Assembly: GCA_023388495.1 (NCBI GenBank)
Contig: JAEWGC010000013.1
Location: forward strand, 1 to 64,000
Reading direction: 5' to 3'
Origin: Bacillota bacterium
GTDB taxonomy: Bacteria > Bacillota > Clostridia > Tissierellales > Tissierellaceae
Length of the DNA stretch: 64,000 bases
Made by a program: the position numbers and the translations under genes. Position 1 is the first letter of the stretch. Each line of letters begins with the position of its first letter. Positions 17,376 through 24,151 of the stretch are shown piece by piece. A model generated the notes under the pieces. It made no database searches, was not told the origin of the DNA, and saw only the letters and a program-made list of their open reading frames with translations.

Positions 17376-17462
17376 GGGGGGAGGCTGAGTGGAGTGGTGA
17401 CTGGCGCGACGCGGTGCATGTGTGAGCAGTGAGTATGCAGTATGTGCGAAAGGAGTGAGGAT
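17376..17462 (+). promoter_or_regulatory. G-rich, strand-biased patch before the FtsK-like gene
   Basis: By eye the 85 bases 17376-17460 contain about 42 G and 10 C in an otherwise AT-rich region, with repeated GAGTG and GTGAG words. It ends in the ribosome binding site AAAGGAGTGAGG. FtsK-type translocases are loaded or steered by short G-rich oriented motifs, and Streptomyces transfer loci (clt) lie next to tra. A cis-acting site is therefore an attractive but untested idea. Confidence 0.35.
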
Positions 17463-18788
17463 GTGAAAGTTCCAGTAAGTGATAAATTTACAGTGACAGA
17501 AAGATGGAATAAAAAGGTTGAAAAGGCAGCTACAGATATTGAATTATACCTTACAGCTATATTAGGAGGGTTTGCTATAGTGAAGTTTGGACCATCCAAT
17601 GTACAGGTGTTAGGTCAAGGAATTATGGCACTAGGTGGAGTTACGGCATTTGTAGAACTGATTAGACTATTTAATCCATACAGAAAACTATTTGAAAATC
17701 TAAATTTAATGGCAGGGGAAGAAATACCAAGATACATAAGAAAAAAGAAAACAGATTATGGGTATTGCATTACTCTTAGTTTGCCTCCTGGATTGTCTAC
17801 AAAAGATTTTGAGAAACACAGAGATGCTATATCACAAAATCTTAATAAAGATGTAGAGTTCAGCTATAAAAATTATAGAATTTACATGAAAGTTTATGAG
17901 AATAGGTTAAGCCCAGAACAGGATTTTAAATTTGTAGAGACTAAAGGAATTTGCGAATTTCCCATAGGTGTAACATTTGGAGACAGAATAGTTACTGTAG
18001 ATCTAGAAAAGGTAGTACATTTACTTGTAGCAGGTCAAACAGGAAGTGGGAAAAGTACACTAATCAGAGGAATCATAACTCATTTAATAAAGGATAAGAG
18101 TACAAGTAAGAAAAACAAGTTACATCTCCACTTAATTGATTTAAAGAACGGAGCAGAATTTAATGTATTTCGTAGGAGCAGTATGGTAAAGACATTTAGT
18201 AGAACCATAGGGGAGGCAGAGGAAGTTTTAAAAAAATTATCTGATGAAGTAGAAAGAAGGTATAATTTATTCTTTGAAAATAATGTAGTAGACATTAGGG
18301 AATATAACAAGATTAAAGGGGTTAAAAAACTATCTTATGAAATATGTATCATTGATGAATTTGCAGACCTCCAGGATGAAAAAGGGAGTATATCCAGCAT
18401 AGAACATTTAACAAGAAAGGCTAGAGCGGCAGGGATACACCTCATATTAGCAACTCAAAGGCCATCAGCTGATATAATTAACGGAAATATAAAATCTAAT
18501 GTACCTTGCATAATTGGATTAAAGACTATGAATAGCCTTAATAGTAGAATCATAATAGACCAAGACGGTCTAGAAGAATTAAGAGGAAAAGGGCATGGAT
18601 ATTTACAGTATGCTGATCTTACAGAGTTCCAAAGTATGTTTCTAACAGTAGATGGTGCTAGAGAATTAATAAAAGATACCTTTATAGAAAAACCAATTAA
18701 ACAGATTAATAGAGCCGCGATAGAGAAACCAAAGGGGCCAGTAGGGGTAGTAGAAGATTTAGGGTTTTTAGAAAGTCTAATGGGGTGA
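17463..18788 (+). CDS. Membrane-anchored FtsK/HerA-type DNA translocase
   Basis: This protein of about 441 residues is an ATP-driven DNA pump. Two membrane segments lie near residues 26-67 (AILGGFAIVKFG, then IMALGGVTAFVELI). A linker domain follows, then the motor with Walker A AGQTGSGKSTL (~190) and Walker B CIIDEFADL (~300) and the FtsK-typical LILATQRPSADII. GTG at 17463 is chosen because AAAGGAG lies upstream; an ATG at 17442 places that site inside the gene. It is half the size of host FtsK/SpoIIIE, lacks a gamma domain, and resembles TcpA/Tra coupling ATPases. It is followed at once by a replication-relaxation gene. No relaxase is present. Confidence 0.9.
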   Translation: MKVPVSDKFTVTERWNKKVEKAATDIELYLTAILGGFAIVKFGPSNVQVLGQGIMALGGVTAFVELIRLFNPYRKLFENLNLMAGEEIPRYIRKKKTDYGYCITLSLPPGLSTKDFEKHRDAISQNLNKDVEFSYKNYRIYMKVYENRLSPEQDFKFVETKGICEFPIGVTFGDRIVTVDLEKVVHLLVAGQTGSGKSTLIRGIITHLIKDKSTSKKNKLHLHLIDLKNGAEFNVFRRSSMVKTFSRTIGEAEEVLKKLSDEVERRYNLFFENNVVDIREYNKIKGVKKLSYEICIIDEFADLQDEKGSISSIEHLTRKARAAGIHLILATQRPSADIINGNIKSNVPCIIGLKTMNSLNSRIIIDQDGLEELRGKGHGYLQYADLTEFQSMFLTVDGARELIKDTFIEKPIKQINRAAIEKPKGPVGVVEDLGFLESLMG

Positions 18789-18792
18789 TTTC

Positions 18793-19335
18793 ATGGTAGT
18801 GACGGAAAGAGATAGAAAGGTTATTACATTTATAGATGAGTTTAAGGTTGCTACTACAGATACAATACACGAATTGTTTTATCCATCATTAAAAATAGCA
18901 CAAAGGAGGCTCAGATTATTAACAGAGAATAACCTCCTCAAACGAGATAGAGACCACTTCACTGCACAATATTACTATTATACTAATAAACCAAGACAAC
19001 TAAGGCATTGTTTACTCCTTACTGATTTTTATAGAGAACTTAATAAAAGGGTTAAAATAAAGTTATTCAGAAAGGAGTTTCCCATAGAAGACATACGGCC
19101 TGATGGATTTGTAGTTTATGAGGTAAACGGTCAAAATTATATAGCTTGTGTAGAAATAGAACTTAGCAATATACCGGATATTGGAAAATATGAGCGGTTA
19201 TACAAGGGAGAATCATACAAAAAATATTTTAATGGGGTGTTCCCTTTAATCTACTATGTAACAAATAAAGATATACCGGGTACGACATTGAAGATCATTC
19301 AAGTTAATGAAGATATAAGTAATTTTAGTATATAA
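18793..19335 (+). CDS. Replication-relaxation family protein
   Basis: This 180-residue protein has an N-terminal winged helix (RDRKVITFIDEFKVATTDTI, then LKIAQRRLRLLTENNLLKR) and a C-terminal mixed domain (RPDGFVVYEV, CVEIELSNIPDIGKY). The family occurs in plasmids and integrative elements of Gram-positive bacteria and is thought to act on origin DNA. It starts 4 bp after the FtsK-like gene ends, so the two probably work together, for instance by marking DNA for the translocase. The precise activity is not known. Confidence 0.8.
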   Translation: MVVTERDRKVITFIDEFKVATTDTIHELFYPSLKIAQRRLRLLTENNLLKRDRDHFTAQYYYYTNKPRQLRHCLLLTDFYRELNKRVKIKLFRKEFPIEDIRPDGFVVYEVNGQNYIACVEIELSNIPDIGKYERLYKGESYKKYFNGVFPLIYYVTNKDIPGTTLKIIQVNEDISNFSI

Positions 19336-19400
19336 GGGGGCTATTAGTATAATATTAGGGATTAAGATTAAGTGATAAATAGGAATAACATTTAATTGTT

Positions 19401-19430
19401 AGAAGTGCCCCAGGCACTTCTTTTTTATTT
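19401..19430 (+). terminator. Terminator after the translocase operon
   Basis: GAAGTGCC and GGCACTTC form a perfect 8-bp stem with a 3-base loop, followed by TTTTTTATTTT. Confidence 0.88.
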
Positions 19431-19509
19431 TAAAGTAAGTCGTTTTGGGAAGTGCATTATTACTAAAGAGAAACATTATAAAAAATGCTTGAAAATACAG
19501 AATAAATGA

Positions 19510-19538
19510 TTGACATATCATACATAATGCAGTAAAAT
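19510..19538 (+). promoter_or_regulatory. Sigma-A-type promoter for the third regulator operon
   Basis: TTGACA (19510-19515) and TAAAAT (19533-19538) are separated by 17 bp. The regulator start lies 30 bp downstream of the -10. It is the best vegetative promoter in the element, so this operon is probably expressed in the integrated state. Confidence 0.75.
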
Positions 19539-19567
19539 AAAATCATAGGATATAGGAGGTGAATTAT

Positions 19568-19783
19568 TTGACATTTAATTACAATCCTCTTTGGAAGTTA
19601 CTTATTGATAAAGGTATTAATAGAACCGAATTAGCAAACGAAATAGGATTAGCTAGGACAACAATCACAAAGATGGGAAAAAATGAATACGTGGCAATGG
19701 AGGTGTTAGATAGAATATGCAATTACCTTAATTGCGAAATATCAGATATTGTAGAACATTTAAAAGATAAAAAGGAGGATTAA
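19568..19783 (+). CDS. Xre/Cro-type regulator
   Basis: This protein of about 71 residues has the compact HTH_26/Xre fold (PLWKLLIDKGINRTELANEI, then GLARTTITKMGKNEYVAMEV). TTG at 19568 is chosen because AGGAGG ends 8 bases upstream; GTG at 19559 lies inside that site. It follows a strong promoter and is the best candidate for a constitutively made lysogeny repressor, in the absence of a CI-like gene near the integrase. That role is inferred. Confidence 0.82.
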   Translation: MTFNYNPLWKLLIDKGINRTELANEIGLARTTITKMGKNEYVAMEVLDRICNYLNCEISDIVEHLKDKKED

Positions 19784-19784
19784 C

Positions 19785-20066
19785 ATGGCCAGCCTAAAAG
19801 AGAATCTAATTAGTTTATGTAATGAAAGAATTGATGAAGTAGTAGATGAACTTAGGAGTCAACCAGAGTACCAGGAATTAAGCATGGAATTTAATAGTAC
19901 CTTTAAAAGACTTCTAGACTACCTTCCAGAGGAACATCGTAAAGAACTGTTTAGGTTAGAGGAGATTAGTAGCAAAAGAGACACAACTAGATTATATTCT
20001 ATCTATAAACAAGGATTGTTGGATTCTAGGGAATTGATGGAATTTATTGGAGGAGCATATGATTAA
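19785..20066 (+). CDS. Hypothetical helical protein
   Basis: This 93-residue acidic, helical protein has no recognised family. It starts 1 bp after the upstream Xre gene stop, with AAAAGGAGG as its site, so the two are an operon and may act together. Confidence 0.68.
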   Translation: MASLKENLISLCNERIDEVVDELRSQPEYQELSMEFNSTFKRLLDYLPEEHRKELFRLEEISSKRDTTRLYSIYKQGLLDSRELMEFIGGAYD

Positions 20067-20105
20067 TGAATGAGTCATAAAAGGCAGAGCAGGAAAGAAA
20101 AATGT

Positions 20106-20146
20106 AAAAAGCCTAGCATAACTTTGGCGAGTCGCATAGGCTTTCA
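20106..20146 (+). other. Hairpin in intergenic gap
   Basis: AAAGCCTA and TAGGCTTT pair, with flanking TGT/ACA, around a loop of about 21 bases. There is no T tract, so it is not a usual terminator. It may be an mRNA-stability or regulatory structure. Confidence 0.4.
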
Positions 20147-20235
20147 CATTAGGGAACACCTTGAATGATGTACCTTTGTATATAGTATCATAGTTAAGGT
20201 TCTCATTCAAGTTATTAAAAATGAGGAGGATTATA

Positions 20236-20610
20236 ATGAGCTATTCGCAAATACTAAACGATTATTTATCAGGATTAAACGAAGAGGAGTATGAATTGTT
20301 TTTAGAAAAAGCAGTGCAGATAGTTATTAATGAAATTGCACCTACAAACCCTAAGGTAGTTAAAACAGAAAACATTAACTATATTGAGATAGACTTTGAT
20401 AAAGTAAAAGGATTCAATAATCTAACTCAGGAACAGCAAGAACTATTTAAGAGTACCTATAGGGTTCATAATTCAGTTCATGGCATCGACTATAAAGAAG
20501 AGTGGATTCCAGTATCAGTTAAGTGGATTGAGGGCAAACCAAGCTATTTAAAGGTAGTTTTTAGGAATAGAGATTGGCTACATTATACACTAAATGGCAC
20601 CTGGTATTGA
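20236..20610 (+). CDS. Hypothetical protein
   Basis: This protein of about 124 residues has an acidic helical N-terminal third and a beta-rich C-terminal half (WIPVSVKWIEGKPSYLKVVF). No family is recognised. ATG at 20236 is chosen because GAGGAGG lies 8 bases upstream; an ATG at 20221 overlaps that site. Confidence 0.65.
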   Translation: MSYSQILNDYLSGLNEEEYELFLEKAVQIVINEIAPTNPKVVKTENINYIEIDFDKVKGFNNLTQEQQELFKSTYRVHNSVHGIDYKEEWIPVSVKWIEGKPSYLKVVFRNRDWLHYTLNGTWY

Positions 20611-20671
20611 AATGAACACCATCAAGAATTAAGACAATTTAATATAGAATAACTAAGGGGGACTTAATTTT

Positions 20672-20881
20672 ATGGATAAAGATAAAGTAGATAAGGATTG
20701 TCCACTTATAATAGAACATCAAGTTACTGATGAAGATATGGAAAGAGTAATGGATATTTTAGTTTCTAAGGCTATTGAGATAGCCAAGGAAAGGAGACAA
20801 CAGAACAAAGAAAAATTGGCTGAAAATATTCCAGAGGATTCTCAGCTGCTAGAGAAAAAGGATAATGGAATTAAAAATTGA
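20672..20881 (+). CDS. Small charged hypothetical protein
   Basis: This 69-residue, highly charged, probably helical protein has no recognised family. AAGGGGG precedes the ATG. A hairpin at 20895-20942 closes the unit. Confidence 0.6.
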   Translation: MDKDKVDKDCPLIIEHQVTDEDMERVMDILVSKAIEIAKERRQQNKEKLAENIPEDSQLLEKKDNGIKN

Positions 20882-20894
20882 ATTCTATTTACTG

Positions 20895-20945
20895 AAAGGT
20901 ACTAGGGCGAATAATTGGACTTAGTACCTTTTATGCTGTATTTTT
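20895..20945 (+). terminator. Possible terminator with long loop
   Basis: AAAGGTACTA and TAGTACCTTT form a perfect 10-bp stem with a 27-base loop and a short T run. The loop is long for a terminator, so the call is moderate. Confidence 0.5.
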
Positions 20946-21116
20946 ATACCTAAATTTTCAAGTGTATAGGTGATATTAATGGAATTTGGTTATAGAGCAG
21001 AGTAATTTCTCTAAGAGTAGTTATGTAAACAGTCATATTTATTATATTGATGTAATGTGTTAATATATACTAGTAATAGTAATTTACTTTAGTTTTCTGA
21101 TTGAAAGGGGAATTAT

Positions 21117-21887
21117 ATGAACTTTGCCAATCTAAAGGAACCGTTATCTAAAGAAGAATTAGAAGTATTACTGCAGTCAAGAGATAATCCTGATAATCGA
21201 GAAAAAATAATAATTCATAATCTTAGATTAGTACTATGGATAGCCAAGAAGTATTACATGGAGGGGAAAAACGAATTAGACGATATATTTCAATTGGGTG
21301 TAATGGGATTAATGAAAGCCATTGACAAGTATAATCCAGAAAGGGGAAGCTTTTCAACTGTAGCAGTACTATATATTAGAGCTAGTATTACGAGAAATAT
21401 GTTTTTATTTACAGATGATGACCCAATAGACGAAATAATACCAGGAACTGAAGATGTAATGGTAAAGGACTCTGTTCCCAGTAATGACCCACTACCAGAT
21501 GAAGTAGCATTAAATAGTGTATTTATTAAGGAACTTGAGGATGAAATAAAGCCAAAACTAACAGAAATAGAGTATAGATCATTTATGCTGTACTATGGCC
21601 TAGGCAGTCGGGAATATAGCTTAGTAGAAATTGCCAGATTATATGACAAGACACCGATGGAAATAAGAACAGCAAAAAACAAGGCCATAGAGATTATAAA
21701 AAGAAGTAAATTAATCCAAGGAATAGAAAAAGAAGTAAATAAGCAAACCATATTTTATAAGAGCATAGACTATACACAGCCAAGAGTAAAAGGTGGACAA
21801 ATATCTTCACCAGTAGAAAGAATAGTTACGGAACGAGAGAAACTCAGGAATTATTTAAACGGCAAATACCTTGATAATGTGCTTTAA
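21117..21887 (+). CDS. Element-encoded sigma-70 family factor
   Basis: This 256-residue protein has sigma region 2 (residues ~35-105: LRLVLWIAKKYYMEGKNELD, then FQLGVMGLMKAIDKYNPERG) and a region 4-like HTH (~155-200: YSLVEIARLYDKTPMEIRTA). Region 3 is reduced and region 1 absent, as in group 3 factors. GAAAGGGG precedes the ATG. It would direct host RNA polymerase to element promoters, most simply the tail block, or reprogram the host. No anti-sigma gene is visible beside it. Confidence 0.88.
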   Translation: MNFANLKEPLSKEELEVLLQSRDNPDNREKIIIHNLRLVLWIAKKYYMEGKNELDDIFQLGVMGLMKAIDKYNPERGSFSTVAVLYIRASITRNMFLFTDDDPIDEIIPGTEDVMVKDSVPSNDPLPDEVALNSVFIKELEDEIKPKLTEIEYRSFMLYYGLGSREYSLVEIARLYDKTPMEIRTAKNKAIEIIKRSKLIQGIEKEVNKQTIFYKSIDYTQPRVKGGQISSPVERIVTEREKLRNYLNGKYLDNVL

Positions 21888-21924
21888 GATAATATAAAAA
21901 TTAAAGAAAATGAACGGAAGTTAC

Positions 21925-21939
21925 TGTAAAAGTTAATCC
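21925..21939 (+). repeat. Right-end copy of the 15-bp arm repeat
   Basis: TGTAAAAGTTAATCC is identical to 746-760 at the left end and in the same orientation. A shared 15-mer inside both ends fits an integrase or excisionase site. Confidence 0.5.
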
Positions 21940-21996
21940 TAAGATATAATAGATATATTATTATTGATAAATCTAATACTAGATGGAGGAAAAAAT

Positions 21997-22149
21997 ATGG
22001 AATATAAAACTGTAGTTGATTCCGATGGAATAATAAATCACTATCCTATCCTAACAGAAGAGGAAAGAGAAGAGAAGAATCAAGAGTTTTTAAGGAAAGT
22101 AGATAAGTTAATTGAAAAATATGAACCTAAATCAGCCGAGGATGTATAA
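21997..22149 (+). CDS. Small acidic hypothetical protein
   Basis: This protein of about 50 residues is acidic and helical at its C-terminus (EEREEKNQEFLRKVDKLIEK). ATG at 21997 follows GGAGG by 6 bases; a longer reading from 21964 has no site. It is the last gene before the right end. No family is recognised. Confidence 0.55.
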   Translation: MEYKTVVDSDGIINHYPILTEEEREEKNQEFLRKVDKLIEKYEPKSAEDV

Positions 22150-22493
22150 AATTATAATAAATTTGGGCTTATAGAAATAGAATATTTTTTCGGGAGGTAT
22201 CTCTTCGGACCGTGGTACAAGTGTCCCCCCATAGGGTGGAAAAATTAAAATATCAATTCTAACTGCTAAAATATAATTATAGATAAAATGTGAGCCTATG
22301 TATGGCGATTTAAGAGGTTTGGATATTTAACTCATATAAATACATTAGGTGATATATAATAAATCCTATAAAGCTAGAATAGAGGGTGAAAATAGCATGG
22401 TAGAAGCATAATAGTTTGATGCGTAAAATATTTAGCCCTTTTTAAAAATTGAAAATGATACATAGTAGATTGTTGGCTGGTTACATAAAAAAC
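22150..22493 (+). other. Gene-free right end of the element with a GC-rich patch
   Basis: No gene is supported here. The segment 22191-22240 is much more GC-rich than its surroundings (CGGGAGG, CTTCGGACC, TCCCCCCAT) and can form short stems such as GGAC/GTCC. It could be a small RNA or a remnant. The rest is AT-rich without visible signals. Confidence 0.4.
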
Positions 22494-22574
22494 ATTTAAC
22501 CCTTTTTTAACCCTCATGTTACAAAATATTGCATTATATTGCAAAAAGATACAACACTATATCCTTGCAATATA
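22494..22574 (+). repeat. Probable integrase arm and accessory sites, right end
   Basis: Positions 22494-22514 match the left-end 723-743 at 20 of 21 bases. A perfect 10-bp inverted pair, TATATTGCAA at 22535-22544 and TTGCAATATA at 22565-22574, lies between it and attR. Such sites flank att cores of tyrosine-integrase elements. Confidence 0.6.
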
Positions 22575-22619
22575 CACGTTATAAAAAGTTATGAAATGTT
22601 AAAAAAATTTGTACGCAAT

Positions 22620-22657
22620 CCAGAAGGTCGGGGGTTCGACTCCCTCAGGGTACGCCA
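22620..22657 (+). repeat. attR core (38-bp direct repeat)
   Basis: Identical to positions 645-682 of tRNA-Arg. It is the displaced 3' part of the original tRNA gene and has no 5' half, so it is not a tRNA gene. Confidence 0.93.
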
Positions 22658-22742
22658 ACTAAAATTTGCAATCAAATGATTGCAAATTTTTATTTTTTGA
22701 AAATAATTTACATAAATAAGTAATAAAAAACTTGAATTCCCC

Positions 22743-22771
22743 TTGACTTTATCTAGATATCACGCTATACT
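22743..22771 (+). promoter_or_regulatory. Promoter of the asnA transcript
   Basis: TTGACT (22743-22748) and TATACT (22766-22771) are separated by 17 bp, just upstream of the T-box leader. Confidence 0.82.
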
Positions 22772-22789
22772 ATTAATAATTTAAAAATA

Positions 22790-23056
22790 ATGCTTTGATA
22801 GAAAGAGTAATTTGTTGAGGATGTTATAGAGAGTCGGTGATGGTGGAAATCTGATACTGGTCAATAAACGAAGAACATTCTTGAGCATCTAACCGAAATT
22901 GTAAAAGAGTAGGCTTAGACGGGAATAGCCTGATATCGACTATAGAGTATCGACTTCAATACAGTCCGTACTTATATTTGAGTGAGCTATTGCTAACTAA
23001 GGTGGTACCGCGGAATTTAACCTTTCGTCCTTTATTTGGATGAAAGGTTTTTTTAT
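22790..23056 (+). promoter_or_regulatory. T-box riboswitch controlling asnA
   Basis: The leader has the AGAGAG-type stem I, a specifier loop candidate AAC (Asn) at 22874-22876, and the invariant antiterminator bulge TGGTACCGCGG at 23003-23013. It overlaps a terminator (AACCTTTC/GAAAGGTT then seven T). Uncharged tRNA-Asn would stabilise the antiterminator and turn asnA on. The specifier call is by alignment with the second T-box in the window. Confidence 0.93.
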
Positions 23057-23078
23057 TTTAGAAATTAGGAGGAAAAAC

Positions 23079-24059
23079 ATGACACAATTAAACCCAAGAG
23101 AAACTCAAATAGCAATAAAACAAATAAAGGATTATTTTGAAAGGAAGTTATCAGAAAAACTAAATTTAATCAGAGTATCAGCACCATTATTTGTAACACC
23201 AGAAAGTGGATTAAATGATAATCTTACAGGAGTAGAAAAGGCTGTATCCTTTGAAATGAGAAAGTACAATGAACAAATAGAGATAGTTCAATCATTAGCC
23301 AAGTGGAAAAGATTAGCCCTTAAATGGTATGGATTTGATATATATGAAGGACTTTATGCTGACATGAATGCTATACGACCAGACGAAGTATTAGATAATA
23401 TACATTCCATATATGTAGACCAGTGGGATTGGGAAAAGGTAATAAGAGAAACTGACAGAACTACAGATTATTTAGTTCATATAGTAAAAGATATTTATGA
23501 TGTATTTAAAGAAACAGAAAGATATACAAACAAGCTCTATCCTAATGTATTTAAAGATAAGTTACCAGAAGATATAAAATTTATTACTAGCCAAGAGTTA
23601 GAAGATCTATATCCAGAAGAAACGCCAGAGAAAAGAGAAAATCTCATAGTAGAGAAATATGGGGCAGTATTTGTATCAAAAATAGGAGGAGCATTAAACT
23701 CAGGAAAGCCTCATGGAACAAGATCACCTGATTATGATGATTGGAATTTAAATGGTGATATTATATTTTGGAATCCTACGACAAACTCGGCCTTAGAATT
23801 ATCTAGTATGGGAATAAGAGTAGATGAAAAGGCTTTAGAGGAACAACTAAAGATAGCAAAGGCTGAGGAAAGGAAATCCTTAGATTATCATAAACAATTA
23901 CTAAAGGGAGAGTTACCCTATACAATAGGTGGTGGAATTGGACAGTCAAGAATATGTATGTTTTTTTTAGAGAAAAAACATATAGGAGAGGTTCAAGCAT
24001 CTGTTTGGACAGAAGAAATATTACAAGAATGTAAAGAGAATAATATATTTCTATTATAA
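23079..24059 (+). CDS. asnA: Aspartate-ammonia ligase (asparagine synthetase A)
   Basis: This enzyme of about 326 residues makes asparagine from aspartate, ammonia and ATP, using a class II synthetase-like fold in the cytoplasm. The family signature is clear: TQLNPRETQIAIKQIKDYFE, NLIRVSAPLFV, SFEMRKYN, VDQWDWEKVI and the ATP-binding GGGIGQSRICM. The length is standard. ATG at 23079 follows TTAGGAGG by 6 bases; the upstream in-frame ATG at 23040 lies in the leader terminator. It is controlled by the T-box, so asparagine starvation should induce it. Confidence 0.97.
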   Translation: MTQLNPRETQIAIKQIKDYFERKLSEKLNLIRVSAPLFVTPESGLNDNLTGVEKAVSFEMRKYNEQIEIVQSLAKWKRLALKWYGFDIYEGLYADMNAIRPDEVLDNIHSIYVDQWDWEKVIRETDRTTDYLVHIVKDIYDVFKETERYTNKLYPNVFKDKLPEDIKFITSQELEDLYPEETPEKRENLIVEKYGAVFVSKIGGALNSGKPHGTRSPDYDDWNLNGDIIFWNPTTNSALELSSMGIRVDEKALEEQLKIAKAEERKSLDYHKQLLKGELPYTIGGGIGQSRICMFFLEKKHIGEVQASVWTEEILQECKENNIFLL

Positions 24060-24151
24060 GAAAGTTTAATTATATTTGTATAAACATGTATTTTCTATTA
24101 TACTATTTAAGTAGAGTTAGGTATTACTTTACTTAAATAGGGGGGAATTAA

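Larger units (their letters stand above)
645..22657. mobile_element. Integrated element in tRNA-Arg with partial phage tail module and FtsK-type translocase
   Basis: The element is bounded by identical 38-bp att copies, with 21,975 bp from one copy to the next. It holds an integrase, an excisionase-like gene, RepO and primase-helicase replication genes, a tape measure and tail hub gene, an FtsK-like ATPase, a replication-relaxation protein, regulators and a sigma factor. I find no terminase, portal, capsid, major tail, lysis, relaxase or type IV secretion gene. It can plausibly integrate and replicate by itself. Transfer would need a helper phage or an unusual translocase-based route. That part is inference. 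Confidence 0.92.

Noticed and set aside
17442..17462. Longer N-terminus for the FtsK-like protein
   Set aside because: The AAAGGAG site would fall inside the coding region; GTG at 17463 fits better.
645..22657. Complete, inducible prophage
   Set aside because: No terminase, portal, capsid, tail tube or lysis gene can be recognised, although tape measure and tail hub genes are intact.
645..22657. Conventional integrative conjugative element
   Set aside because: No relaxase, VirB4-like ATPase or other type IV secretion gene is seen; only one FtsK-like translocase.
22620..22657. A second tRNA-Arg gene
   Set aside because: Only the 3' 38 bases are present; there is no acceptor 5' strand, D arm or anticodon.
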